Below are positions 11,174 to 22,079 of a stretch of DNA of 64,000 nt, piece by piece. The stretch is from Echiichthys vipera (lineage: Eukaryota; Chordata; Actinopteri; Perciformes; Trachinidae), in assembly GCA_963691815.1 (NCBI GenBank), contig OY829645.1:48023281-48087280 (forward strand), written 5' to 3'. Position 1 is the stretch's first letter. Every line of letters starts with the position of its first letter. The notes beneath the pieces were generated by a model. That model saw only the letters and a program-made list of their open reading frames with translations. It was not told the origin of the DNA and did not search any database. The translations under genes were made by a program, and so were the position numbers.

Positions 11174-11771
11174 GGGCGTGATCACACTGTCCTTTTGGCC
11201 GTGGCCAAAACCGTTTTTTCAGCTAAAGTCTAGTACCTTTAAGCAGTGTGAGCGCACCCGCTCCACGCTCAACTGCGGCCAGCGGACCGTCCACGGCCCG
11301 CTTGAAAGAGGTGGGCTTTAGCGGAGCCGTTTGCACATGTACGAGCACGAGCGTGCGCACGTGTACGAGCACGAGCCCTACGGTGGTAGCGTTATGTCCG
11401 CCTGTTAGGACATGTAAATAGAAGGACGGACCATGCGCGGACATTTAACAACAACAATAATGGCGGTGAAAGGTTCACGTTGGTGTGATGCGGAGGTGGA
11501 GTGTTTACTGCCTACTGTTTACAGCCTACTGTTTACAGTCGACAAGACGCAAAAAAACTCTGAGGTCTACGGAAAGATTTGTAAACAAAGCCACACACGC
11601 GATCAATGCGTGTGACGTGTTACGGCGTGATGACGTATGGACAGCAAGAAGCATTCTCCGAGGCCCAGGTAGTGTGAGTACAAACGGGGCTGGGGCGCGG
11701 GGGGAGAGGGAGGGGGGGACAAGTACCCTAAAGTCCGGGTCGTGGTCCGGGAGGACAGTGTGATCACGCTC
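11174..11771 (+). mobile_element. Harbinger-type MITE M2 nested in hAT-2
   Basis: A 598-bp element between TGA at 11171-11173 and 11772-11774, with ends GGGCGTGATCACACTGTCC and its near complement. It lies 14 bp after the transposase stop. A CCTACTGTTTACAG duplication interrupts the Myb-like region near 11509. Confidence 0.85.
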
Positions 11772-12208
11772 TGAGATTGACATTTTGTACATGTAACTCT
11801 TCATATTTCTCAGTGTAGAACAGTGAAATCTTTCCCAAATATTAATGCTTCTGTCATAATAAGCACTATATTTCTGTATTCCTGGTAATTTATGATTTTG
11901 GACAGAATTAGAGTTTGCACTTTGACGTTTTCTACTACCTTTAAGACCACATTGTTGTTTCATTTGTTATGTTCAAGCTGTATTTTTAAAGTGGACATGT
12001 TAAGTTGAAAGAAGAAATATAAATGATGATAAAGTCCTTTATTCTTTGTGTTTATTTGATTCCTATTCAAGACACTTTGATGAGAATGACTATATTGTTA
12101 ATATAGGCTACAGAGCATCATTTTTTAACATGTTTGGCTGGTGGTGTGCCTCGAGATTTTTCCAATGAAAAAAATGTACCTTGGCTCAAAAAAGGTTGAA
12201 AAACACTG

Positions 12209-12376
12209 CTGTAAATCCCCCGTAGGTGTGAATGGTTGTGTGTCTCTGTTCGTCTCTATGTGTCCTGTGATAGACTGGCGTCCTGTCCAGGGTGGACCCC
12301 GCCTCACGCCCGATGTCAGCTGGGATCAGCTCCAGCGCCCCGCGACCCCGACAGGGACAAGTGGTTGAAGATGAAT
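12209..12376 (+). mobile_element. SINE, right part, split by hAT-2
   Basis: It continues the SINE at 8853: CCCGTAGGTGTGAATGG through GATAGACTGGCGTCC to the GGTTGAAGATGAATGAA tail. Confidence 0.85.
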
Positions 12377-12537
12377 GAATTCAGGCACTAATTACTCAAA
12401 ATATTGAATTAACTCTACCCAAACAAACTGAGTGTAAATGGTTAACTTAGATTTATTGGGTTAAGTCTAAAGGTTGCTCTTTACAGTGTAGATGATCTGA
12501 ACCCTTCAATAATTACATCAGACCTTTAACTGCAGTC

Positions 12538-12840
12538 GCCCCGGGTAAAGAGGCTGAAGGTCCTACAGGCAGTGGCCGCAGGCTCGACTCCGACCTGCGG
12601 CCCTTTGGTGCATGTCTCCCCCCTCACTCTCACCCCATTTCCTGTCTTATCTCCTCTTCTCTTTCCTCGTCTCCTCTGGAGTCTCCCATCTTGTCACATC
12701 TTGTCTTGTCTCATTTCATCGCGTTTCTCGTCTTGTCGACACATTTTCACTCCAAACTCGTCAAATGCGGCAGCTCAGACAGAACAGTCCGTTACGCTTC
12801 GATGTGAATGTTGAAACAATAAAGACAATAAAACAATAAC
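12538..12840 (+). mobile_element. second SINE-like repeat (tRNA-type head)
   Basis: The head GCAGTGGCCGCAGGCTCGAC resembles a tRNA B-box region. CCCTTTGGTGCATGTCTCC, C/T-rich sequence and an ACAATAAAGACAATAAAAC tail follow. This is the general plan of a common fish SINE, but no target duplication was found. Confidence 0.5.
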
Positions 12841-12997
12841 GCTCCAACAGCTTTGCCCGTGCAGGACGACCAGCGACAGACGCCCGCTCTAAACGACCTC
12901 AGTTAGAAAAACACGGTCGACGTCATGAACGACCAAACGACCTGATTATCAGAAGATCATGGTTGGAGTTAAAATGGCAGCAGTGACGAGGGTTTAA

Positions 12998-13562
12998 CCC
13001 TCCTGTTGCCCTCAAATTTGACTAACACCATTTATTCTTGGGGTCAATTTGACCGTTAAACATCTGTAAAATGATCATAATCAATGTGTGACTCAAGTGA
13101 AGTCGGGTACTTTATGTTTTTATTTAACAGAATGAAAAATATCACTGATGTTAAACTGCATGGAGGGATTTCTGTGTGTGTGTTTTAAAGTAAGTCTGTT
13201 ATTTTAAGTGCTATTTTGTGTTATTTGTAACATCTGGAATGAAAGTAACGTCCGTTATCAAGGACAGCAGCATGAATTTGACCTCATATAATATTTGAAT
13301 TGTAAAATAGACGATAATAATAATGATTAAATCATCCAGATGATCAATATGACCCAAAGGAACACCGATGCCACAAGTACATGTATGATAAGAACAATAA
13401 AAATAATATATATAATCATGATAATTTTAGCTTTTTTATGAGTCGTCCCCATAAAATGAGGAAAAGTCATAAATATAAAGCAAAAAAACACAAAAAGACG
13501 TCGTTATTTAGAGATGTTAAACATTAAATGGGGTCAAATTGACCCTTAGGAGAACAGGAGGG
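12998..13562 (+). mobile_element. TTAA-flanked MITE (piggyBac-like)
   Basis: The ends are CCCTCCTGTT and AACAGGAGGG, flanked by TTAA at 12994-12997 and 13563-13566. Subterminal GGGTCAATTTGACC and GGGTCAAATTGACCC are near-palindromic. There is no coding capacity. The TTAA target points to the piggyBac superfamily. Confidence 0.8.
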
Positions 13563-13566
13563 TTAA

Positions 13567-14810
13567 ATAACACTGACTTTTGCTTTCACACAGACGTCAG
13601 GAGCCTCATGTTTGAAGCTCGCTGCGCACTAAAACCTGCGTAGACAGAAATGTGCCTTAAAATGTGCGGTGACAAACGTTGGTATTAAAAAGTATTTGCG
13701 GAGAAGTGTTTGTGTTTCTACGGCGACGATCACGCAGGAAAGAGCTCCTGCAAAGTTTCTCTGACTCAGGAATCAGCGACACTCGATGGAAACACCATGA
13801 AATACAGCTGAGTCAGGAGAAAACTCACACACATTAACTGTTCGCGCAATTCACCGCATGTGGGGATTTACTGGTAGAAATGGAAAGGTTGCGTTTAAAC
13901 GCGCTGCACAGTTTTACAGATCTCAGCACATTCACGGTTTTGTGCGAACGCAGTGTTTTGTGAAGATTCGACGCCGTTTTATAAACGAGGCTTCAGGAGT
14001 CGGTGCTGGAGAACGGACTTGCTTTTAACATCTGCAGTCACTACGGCAACCGCAGACGCACTCGCCAGTGGACAGAGTCACTTGGCGCTCAGTGAAGTGG
14101 CGTTAACAACGGGCTACTTTCAGCTCAGACGCTGAATCATCGATGTCGTGCCGTTGTGGAAGAACAGTTCTAGTTCACAGTGGAAACTTTCACTTTTTTT
14201 AAGTGTGAGATGATCCAAAACTTATTCTCCGCCTTCTCCGGGATGCAGCGGCGTGCGTCTGGAAAAACGGTCCCTGTGGAACAATGATCCCTGCGCGGAG
14301 CAGTCTGCATAACGCGCAGGACAGAAATGAACCAAATCCTCGAGGCAGAGATTTGACCTCGAAGGATTTTTGTGAGTTATTGGAGAAGTCGTTTCAGCCC
14401 GACAGTAAATTCACTGAGTTTGTCTCTTTACAGACATCTGACAAGTGTGAAACCGACAAAAGGGAGCACACAAGAAATAAAAGGAAGAATAAAACATGTT
14501 ACTAATTTAACTTTAATGTGGTTTAATGCTGCGGTTGAAGCATCCATGATGGCCGGCTGCAGAATAGCTCATTAAAGAGATTTAGCCTATTCATCGATCA
14601 ACAGACTGGGAACAAAAGAGGTTTATTACACTTTCTACGTCACCATCTGGCTGACGTAGAACATTTCCATAGTTCCTGACCCTTTAAAATGTTCTGTGTG
14701 TGTTTGTTGACGACCTAAATAGCATTTTAAATTAAACATCTTCTTATACGTACCTCCAGAATAATGTGACTGAAATATACGGAAAAATATTAATTGATGT
14801 AACATTGGAT
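13567..14810. other. non-coding stretch, nothing recognised
   Basis: The short open frames near 13953-14135 and 14284-14505 have no recognisable motif, repeat copy or splice context. I see no gene here. It has no counterpart in the right arm. Confidence 0.6.
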
Positions 14811-14817
14811 CAAGGAA

Positions 14818-15210
14818 AATTTATGTGTGTGTTTTAAAGTAAATATATTATTTGTAAGTATTATTTAGTGTTATTTAAAGTATTTGGAATCACAGTAAAG
14901 TCCATTATCAAGGGGAGCAGCGCGTGTTACGTTCAGAGTCAATTTGACCTCAGGAAAAACAAACATTTTCAAACATTTCTAAATATTTGAATTGTAAAAT
15001 AGAAAATTATCGATTATCAAATGAACCCAAAGGAACAACGCTGCGACAAGTGCGTGTGCAGGACGATGACAAAATACAATCATGTCCATTTATGGTTTTC
15101 CCAGTTGTCCTCATAAAATTAGGAAATATATAAAGAAATTATGTCAAACGAGTGTTTAGAGAATTCAAACTATGAACGGGGTCAAACTGACCCAGAGGAG
15201 AACGGGAGCG
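14818..15210 (+). mobile_element. truncated copy of the TTAA-flanked MITE
   Basis: It matches the second part of the element at 12998-13562, from TGTGTGTTTTAAAG through TCCATTATCAAGG. The right end reads GGGTCAAACTGACCC, then GAACGGGAGCG and TTAA at 15211-15214. The left end is missing. It abuts the 11-bp minisatellite. Confidence 0.7.
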
Positions 15211-15215
15211 TTAAA

Positions 15216-16967
15216 GACAATACGCAGACAGTACATGGACAGTACGAGGACAGTACGCGGACAGCACGCGGACAGTACGCGGACAGTACGCAGACAGTAC
15301 GCGGACAGTACACAGACAGTACGCGGACAGTACGCAGACAGTAAGCGGACAGTACACAGACAGTACACAGACAGTACGCAGACAGTACGCAGACAGTACG
15401 CGGACAGTACGCGGACAGTACGCAGACAGTAAGCGGACAGTACACAGACAGTACACAGACAGTACGCAGACAGTACGCGGACAGTACGCAGACAGTAAGC
15501 GGACAGTACGCAGACAGTACACAGACAGTACGCGGACAGTACGCAGACAGTAAGCGGACAGTACACAGACAGTACACAGACAGTACGCAGACAGTACGCA
15601 GACAGTACGCGGACAGTACGCGGACAGGACGCAGACAGTACGCAGACAGTACGAGGACAGTACGCAGACAGTACGCGGACAGTACGCGGACAGTACGCAG
15701 ACAGTAAGCGGACAGTACACAGACAGTACACAGACAGTACGCAGACAGTACGCGGACAGTACGCGGACAGTACGAGGACAGTACGCAGACAGTACGCAGA
15801 CAGTACGAGGACAGTACGCGGACAGTACGCAGACAGTACGCGGACAGTACGTGGACAGTACGCAGACAGTACGCAGACAGTACACGGACAGTACGTGGAC
15901 AGTACGCGGACAGTACGAGGACAGTACGCAAACAGTATGAGGACAGTACGCAGACAGTACGAGGACAGTACGCAGACAGTACGCGGACAGTACGCGGACA
16001 GTACGCAGACAGTACGCGGACAGTACGCAGACAGTACGCAGACAGTACGCGGACAGTACGTGGACAGTACGCGGACAGTACGCAGACAGTACGCGGACAG
16101 TACGTGGACAGTACGCAGACAGTACGCAGACAGTACGCGGACAGTACGTGAACAGTACGTGGACAGTACACAGACAGTACGCAGACAGTACGCGGACAGT
16201 ACGCGGACAGTATGCAGACAGTACGTGGACAGTACGCAGACAGTACGCAGACAGTAGGAGGACAGTACGCAGACAGTACGTGGACAGTACGCAGACAGTA
16301 CGCAGACAGTAGGAGGACAGTACGCAGACAGTACGTGGACAGTACGCAGACAGTACGCGGACAGTACGTGGACAGTACGCGGACAGTACGCAGACAGTAC
16401 GCGGACAGTACGTGAACAGTACGTGGACAGTACGCAGACAGTATGAGGACAGTACGCAGACAGTACGCGGACAGTACGCGGACAGTATGCAGACAGTACG
16501 TGGACAGTACGCAGACAGTACGCAGACAGTAGGAGGACAGTACGCAGACAGTACGTGGACAGTACGCAGACAGTATGCAGACAGTACGTGGACAGTACGC
16601 AGACAGTACGCAGACAGTAGGAGGACAGTACGCGGACAGTACACGGACAGTACGCGGACAGTACGCAGACAGTACGCTGACAGTACGCAGACAGTATGCA
16701 GACAGTACGTGGACAGTACGCAGACAGTAGGAGGACAGTACGCGGACAGTACACGGACAGTAGGAGGACAGTACGCGGACAGTACACGGACAGTACGCGG
16801 ACAGTACGCAGACAGTACGCTGACAGTACGCAGACAGTATGCAGACAGTACGTGGACAGTACGCAGACAGTACGCTGACAGTACGCAGACAGTATGCAGA
16901 CAGTACGAGGACAGTACGCAGACAGTACTCGGACAGTACGTGGACAGTACGAGGACAGTACGCGGGG
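15216..16967 (+). repeat. 11-bp minisatellite, left arm (about 1.75 kb)
   Basis: About 159 units of ACAGTACGCRG with CGTGG, CGAGG, CACAG and TAGGAGG variants. Because 11 is not a multiple of 3, every frame cycles through the same 11-residue peptide and stays open. The long frames on both strands here (up to 609 codons) are therefore artefacts. The mirror array is at 33549-34420. Confidence 0.95.
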
Positions 16968-17930
16968 GAGGAACAGCAGTGCAGGTTAAAGTAATAAACT
17001 CTTGGTTAAATAAATGTGAAGTAAAGTAAAAACAGGTCAAATCAAACTCACAGAAAGTTAAAATAGAGAAGTTAAAATAGAGGAAATGTAGAAGATAAAG
17101 GTGTTTTACTGTAACGTTAATAATTTACTCTCACACTAAATAAGAACTTTATTCAACACTTAAAGTAATAATTTAATATTTCTGCTCATTTCTGTCAAAT
17201 ACAGTCAAACATGTTTGATCTTAATCTACTTTTAATGATCTGATTTAACTTTCTGTGACTTTTACTTTACCTGTGCTTTTACTTTACCTGTGCTTTTACT
17301 TTACCTCACATTTATTTAACTCAGAGTTTATTGTTTATCTTAATCATGTCAAAGGATCAATAAAGAGAAGTTTATACTAATTAAATTAGCATTATTGATA
17401 TTAACAAATAAAAACAATTTAAACCCTGAACACCAAGGATACAAAGAAAACAATAAAATAAAATAAAAAAAACAATAAAATAAATAAAATTAATAAAACA
17501 ATAAAATAAATTATAAAAACAACAATTAAATAAAAGAAAAACAATAAAAGAGAACAATAAAATAAATTTACAAATTAAGTTAGCATTATTAATATTTACA
17601 AATAGAAATATTTAAACCCTGAACACCAAGGAAACAAAGAAAACAATACAATATATTTAAAAAACAACAATAAAATAAAATGAATAAAAAAGAAAACAAT
17701 AAAATTAATTTTAAAAACAAAAATAAAAGAAAATAATAGAATAAATTAAAAAATCATCTTCACAGATATTTCTCTAAGAGTTTATTGGTTGTTTTGTTTT
17801 TTTACATTTCCTATGTTTATGTAGCTCATAGTTTATTTTTTATCTTATTCTGTATTTTTTTTTTACCTCCCTTGTGTTTTTAAGCTGCTGGAAACTAAAT
17901 TTTCTTGCGTAAATCCTCCCAGTCTGAGGG
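16968..17930. other. AT-rich non-coding stretch shared with the right arm
   Basis: 16975-17400 is the reverse complement of about 33150-33540. 17400-17890 is A-rich AATAAAACAATAAA-like sequence with an internal duplicate (AACCCTGAACACCAAGG at about 17420 and 17612). There is no gene. Confidence 0.75.
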
Positions 17931-17937
17931 CGCACTC

Positions 17938-18291
17938 CCACTGTTCCTCCGTACCGTGCCCAAACAGGTTTCACGGGTAAGGTCTGGTTCCTTTGACCAG
18001 TGTGCGTGCAACCGTACCACGTCTAGGAGCAGCACGCTTGCCGTCCACGGCCCGTTTGGGAGAGGTGGACTTTAGTAAAGCATGTTTGCACGTGTACGAG
18101 CACGAGCGCAACGCCTCCGTAACTTTTGATGTTAAGTCGTCTAGATCAATAAAATACATTAACAGTACTTATACAGCTGATTTGGAAGCATTCTCCGAGG
18201 CCCAGGTAGTGTGAGTACAAACGGGCCTGGAGGGGGGGACAAGGACCCTAAAGCACGGGGCACGGGACGGACGCACAGTGGGAGGGCGCTC
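17938..18291 (+). mobile_element. Harbinger-type MITE M3 (short form)
   Basis: GGGCGCACTCCCACTGT start and CACAGTGGGAGGGCGCTC end, flanked by TGA and TAA. The Myb-like core is deleted, but the GAGGCCCAGGTAGTGTGAG segment is kept. Confidence 0.75.
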
Positions 18292-18690
18292 TAAGTCTCG
18301 CTGTAAAATTAAATGAACTGGAAACTGCATTCATGGCTAATTTCTGGAAAACAAATCTGACCCGATTCCAACTCACAAGTCTACAGCTCCAAAAGCTCAA
18401 GACGGCTGTGCGCCTTCTTAGATCTCTGCGTGACTTTGTATCCGCACAGAGACTTTTCACAGACTTGGAAAAGGAAGCCTTAGCCGTGCAGGGCGTGTGC
18501 CAGACGTACAGATACGACCTCCAGCGCACCAGAAAGCCCAAATGATTTGAGGATGACAGAAAAGGATGCGGTATTTGATGGTAAAAGCAAAACAGAAATA
18601 TTCAAAGTGGCTATAGACAAGTATTCAGCTGTCTCAGCCACAGAACTGATGCTACAAACATGACAAAGATGATAACCATGGAGCTGAATC
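18292..18690 (+). pseudogene. probable hAT transposase fragment
   Basis: An open stretch starts KLNELETAFMANFW and continues FQLTSLQLQKLKTAVRLLRS to RTRKPK and a stop near 18543. A further piece (KTEIFKVAIDKYSAVSATEL) is in another frame. The style resembles the middle of ZMYM1/DUF4371-type hAT proteins. No termini are visible. This is an inference from protein character only. Confidence 0.35.
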
Positions 18691-18892
18691 AGTAACGTGC
18701 ACTGATGAGACGTGAAGGACTCAGTCACTGAGAGGGGAACACGGGCTTCCGTCCGACTGTCCGCGCTTCATCCAGACAGGAAACAGGAAGCCGTCACTGC
18801 AGCTAGTGTGTGTTTGTTCATCCTGTCAGTGAAAAACACTTCTGTACGCACAGTTTGAGGACGGACTTACAGAAACTGACCACATGATGGTA

Positions 18893-19118
18893 AATGGACT
18901 TGTACTTATAAAGCGCCTTTCTAGTCTTCTGACTACTCAAGGTGCTTCACAGATGGTCACCTACAGACCATCTAATCTAACCATTCACACACCCATGTGC
19001 AGCACGGGGAGCGATTCGGGGTTCAGTGTCTTGCCCAAGGACACTTCCACATGTGGACCGGGGATCGAACCACCAACCTCTCGAACAGAGGACGACCCAC
19101 TCTGCCACTAAGCCACCC
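18893..19118 (+). mobile_element. dispersed fish repeat (AAATGGACTTG type), left-arm-only insertion
   Basis: It reads AAATGGACTTGTACTTATAA, then GCGCCTTTCTAGTC, GTGTCTTGCCCAAGGACACT and GATCGAACCACCAACC, ending at AAGCCACC. The right arm at about 31060-31095 lacks it, so it inserted after the arms formed. A second copy is at 29116-29425. Confidence 0.8.
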
Positions 19119-19192
19119 AAACTTCAGTGGTCAACAGGAACACGAGCACCTGCCTCTCTCCACTCTCTGCATCAAGCAAACAATGACCCAGT

Positions 19193-19193
<1 letters not shown>

Positions 19194-19229
<36 letters not shown>
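19194..19229. repeat. (CA)n microsatellite
   Basis: About 18 CA units. The mirror (TG)n tract is at 30957-31005. Confidence 0.9.
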
Positions 19230-19231
<2 letters not shown>

Positions 19232-19288
19232 GACTCCGCCCACACACCCTTGACTCCACCCACACATAGACACACCTCCAGACACACA

Positions 19289-19296
19289 CATGTTAC
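19289..19296. other. paralogous empty site of the P-like element
   Basis: CATGTTAC here (GTAACATG on the other strand) lies between CTCCAGACACACA and CTCCTAGTGAGGAG. In the right arm the same flanks are separated by the P-like element with GTAATATG on both sides. The left arm therefore preserves the unoccupied target with one base difference. Confidence 0.85.
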
Positions 19297-19334
19297 CTCC
19301 TAGTGAGGAGAAACACGTCCATGCTGCTACAGAC

Positions 19335-19392
19335 AGAGAGGAGAGAAGCTCAGAGGATCAGGAACAGGATGATCCTCCTGCAGACTCGGGGG
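19335..19392 (-). repeat. 60-bp dispersed repeat, copy 1
   Basis: GACAGAGAGGAGAGAAGCTC followed by AGAGGATCAGGAACAGGATG. Complementary copies lie at about 22625-22685 and 57965-58022. The first pair belongs to the palindrome. Confidence 0.7.
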
Positions 19393-19565
19393 CGCGGACA
19401 GCAGTGCACGTTAAATTGGGGGTCGCGACCCGAAAAGGTTGAGAACCACTGAAGCCCTAAAGCACGGGGCACGGTACGGACGGACATTGGGAGTGCGCCC
19501 TAAGGATGCGCCCTCAGTAACATGCACTGATGAGACATGAATGATACAGACAGAGAGGAGAGAAT

Positions 19566-20175
19566 AACAGCATTGCTAAGGGCTCGTAGCTGTAAACTTT
19601 ATCAAAGAGGAACGTTTTAGGTTTACTCTTAAATATGGGGACAGTGTCTGCCTCCAGAATAACACTCGGGAGTTGGTTCCACAGGAGAGGAGCTTGGTAG
19701 CTGAAGGCTCTGCCTCCACTTCTACTTTTGGAGACTCTAGGAACGACGAGTAGCCCTGCGTCCTCAGAGCGCAGCGATCTAGTCGGTAATACGGTACTAT
19801 GACCTCTTTAAGGGCGCACTCACACTGTCCTTCTGTACCGCGCCAAAACAGGTTTTACAGCTAAAGTCTGGTTCCTTTGACCAGTGTGAGTGCAACCGTA
19901 CCGTGCATAACTGCGGCACGCTTGCCGTCCACAGCCCGTCTGAGAGAGGTGGGCTTTTGTAAAGCACGTTTGCACATGTACGAGCACGAGCGTGCACACG
20001 TGTGTGTGAGTACAAACGGGCTGGCCGGCGGGGGGAGAGGGAGGGGGGGAGAGGTACCCTAAAGCCCAAGGCGCGGTGTGGACGCACAGTGTGAGGGCGC
20101 CCTAAGATACAATGGAGCCTGACCAATAAGAGCTTTGTAGGTAAGGAGAAGGATTTCTGACTCAAAGTCTATTGT
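19566..20175 (-). mobile_element. LINE ORF2 C-terminal fragment, split by MITE M4
   Basis: The minus strand carries the same tail as at 6092, extended upstream. It includes ILLLTYKALIG near 20160, then YPTRSLRSE-like sequence, and FKSKPKTFLFDKV near 19590. MITE M4 (19812-20102) interrupts it. It is mirrored at 21640-21748. Confidence 0.65.
19812..20102 (+). mobile_element. Harbinger-type MITE M4 (short form)
   Basis: A 291-bp element flanked by TAA at 19809-19811 and 20103-20105. Ends are GGGCGCACTCACACTGTCC and CACAGTGTGAGGGCGCC. Confidence 0.85.
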
Positions 20176-20640
20176 TTTTCACTGAAAAAGGAGTCATTTT
20201 TATTATTTAATCTACTGTAAAATCTCTGTAATCCTTAATTCCTGACAAAGGTTGATTTAGTTGAACTCAGGAACATCATTGTTATTCACTCTCTCAGTAT
20301 AAAGCATATTTACTGTAAAGTTTTTGAGAAATTCTGCCTCAAAATTCCTTTTTTGCAGTAAAAAAATATGTTATGTGCAATATTTAATCTACTGTAAAAT
20401 CCCTTTAATTCATAATATCTTATTACTCTTATTCAATGTTTTACAATTGTCTGAATTTTTAAATCCATATATTTAAATTATTTTTTCTTTCTGTGAATCA
20501 TGAATCTGTTTTTATTTAATGTTTAGCTCTGGGCTGTTCTGTTGTCCCTTGTTATATATTAAAACATTTTTTAATGTATTTTTTAACAGTTTAACATTTG
20601 ATATTTGTAATAAAGATGTTTTTATGGTTGATCAGTGCTG
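20176..20640. repeat. innermost palindrome arm, left
   Basis: AT-rich sequence with TTTAATCTACTGTAAAATC, AAAGGTTGATTTAGTTGAAC and TACTGTAAAGTTTTTGAGA. It is the reverse complement of much of 21200-21640. Part of the same family recurs at 62640-62815. Confidence 0.75.
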
Positions 20641-20774
20641 TTTCCGGTTGTGGATAAATGAATGAAAGAACAAAAGAATAGTCAGCTGTTTAAGTACAAT
20701 TACTGTCTTTTAGTGATGTAGATGACGTCACATCCAAAGTTCACCTTCTCGTAGATTTGCAGTAGAAAAGTCCT

Positions 20775-21170
20775 CCCGCGTTCACGAGGAGCCAAAATGG
20801 CGGCGTCCGTAGGGGAGCCTGCGCCACTGAGCAGCTTTCCATAGGAATGAATGGGGCGCCATTTTGTGTCCGCTGTCCGTTCTTGTTTCTATGTCCATGA
20901 GAGAGAGAGAGAGCTGCTTTTTGGCAACAGAAGGTCAAGATGGCGGCTCCCGTGGTTGGATTCAACGTTAGGATAAAGAGGAAAACAGCCGAGAATCCTC
21001 TTAAGTGGCCAAATGGATTCTAACCCGTGCTGAATCCAGAACCGCGTCCAAGAAGAACAAGAAGGCAAATCTACGACAAGGTCCACTTTGGATGGGACCT
21101 CATCTGCATCAATAACAGACACTAACAGCACTTATACAGCTGACTGTTACTTTGGTTATTCACTCATTAA
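20775..21170 (+). repeat. 390-bp dispersed repeat at palindrome centre, copy 1
   Basis: It starts CACGAGGAGCCAAAATGGCG, includes AATGAATGGGGCGCCATTTT, and ends CAGCTGACTGTTACTTTGG. It is almost identical to 62195-62585. The open frames inside resemble no known protein. The element class is unknown. Confidence 0.75.
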
Positions 21171-21189
21171 AAATATTAAATATAAAAAT

Positions 21190-21640
21190 GTAAAAAATGT
21201 ATTTATATAATAAGGATAACAGAACAGCCCAGAGCTAAACATTAAATAAAAAAAATATTTCTGATTCACAGAAATAAAACATAATTTAGAGAAAACATTA
21301 TTTAAATATATGGATTTTAAAAATTTAGACAATTGTAAAACATTAAATAAGAGTCAGTGAATATTCAGGAGCTCCTGAGATCAACTGTATCATAAGGGAT
21401 TTTACAGTAGAGTAAATATTGCAAATAACGCCTTTTACCAGTGCAAAATAAGGAACTTTTAGGCAGAATTATTCAAAATTCATACATTAAATATGCTTAA
21501 TATTGAGTGAGTTAATAGTCATGATGTTCCTGAGTTCAACTGTATCAACCTTTGTCAGAAATTAAGGATTACAGGGATTTTAGAGTAGATTAAATATTAC
21601 AAATGAACGACTTTGAATCAGAATTTCTCAAAAACTATAA
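21190..21640. repeat. innermost palindrome arm, right
   Basis: Reverse complement of the left inner arm, for example GAGTTCAACTGTATCAACCT and AGGATTACAGGGATTTTAGA. Scattered indels show that the arms have diverged. Confidence 0.75.
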
Positions 21641-21748
21641 TATAGAATTTAAAATCCTTCTCCTTACCTACAAAGCTCTTATTGGTCGGGCTCTGTCGTA
21701 TCTTAAAGAGCTCATAGCACCGTGTTACCCGACTAGATCGCTGCGCTC
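21640..21748 (+). mobile_element. LINE ORF2 C-terminal fragment
   Basis: The plus strand reads FKILLLTYKALIGRALSYLK, then ELIAPCYPTRSLRSE, the classic CR1/L2/Rex-type reverse transcriptase tail. MITE M5 truncates it. Confidence 0.7.
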
Positions 21749-21751
21749 TGA

Positions 21752-22076
21752 GGGCGCACTCACACTGTCCTTCCGCCAAAACAGGTTTCAGGGTAAAGTC
21801 TGGTTCCTTTGACCAGTGTGAGTGCAACCGTACCGCGTCTAGGAGCGGCACGCTTGCCGTCCACAGCCCGTTTGGGAGAGGTGGGCTTTAGTAAAGCACG
21901 TTTGCACGTGTACGAGCACGAGTGTGCGCACGTGTGACGTGTTACGGTGTGATGACGTATAGGCAGCAAGAAGCATTCTCCGAGGCCCAGGTAGTGTGAG
22001 TACAAACGGGCCTGGAGGGGGGGACAAGGACCCTAAAGCACGGGGCACGGGACGGACGCACAGTGGGAGGGCGCCC
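21752..22076 (+). mobile_element. Harbinger-type MITE M5 (short form)
   Basis: GGGCGCACTCACACTGTCC start and CACAGTGGGAGGGCGCC end, with TGA on the left and TAG on the right. The core keeps GACGTGTTACGG and GAAGCATTCTCCGAGGCCC. Confidence 0.8.
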
Positions 22077-22079
22077 TAG

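Larger units (their letters stand above)
8961..12208 (+). mobile_element. hAT transposon, BED-finger type (hAT-2), complete ends
   Basis: A 3248-bp element with perfect 15-bp terminal inverted repeats, CAGTGTTTTTCAACC at 8961-8975 and its complement at 12194-12208. The 8-bp target duplication is CTCTAAAT (8953-8960) and CTGTAAAT (12209-12216), 7 of 8 matching. It sits inside a SINE. It encodes a nearly intact transposase and carries a nested MITE at 11174-11771. Confidence 0.92.

Noticed and set aside
13953..14505. Two short open frames (60 and 73 codons) in the left-arm non-coding stretch
   Set aside because: No motif, no copy, no splice or repeat support; length expected by chance.
15216..16967. 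CRISPR-like regular repeats
   Set aside because: Contiguous short tandem units without unique spacers, in a eukaryotic context.
15165..17040. Open frames of 329-609 codons through the 11-bp array, on both strands
   Set aside because: Period 11 repeats the same stop-free peptide in every frame. No start context, no non-repeat domain and no conservation outside the array.
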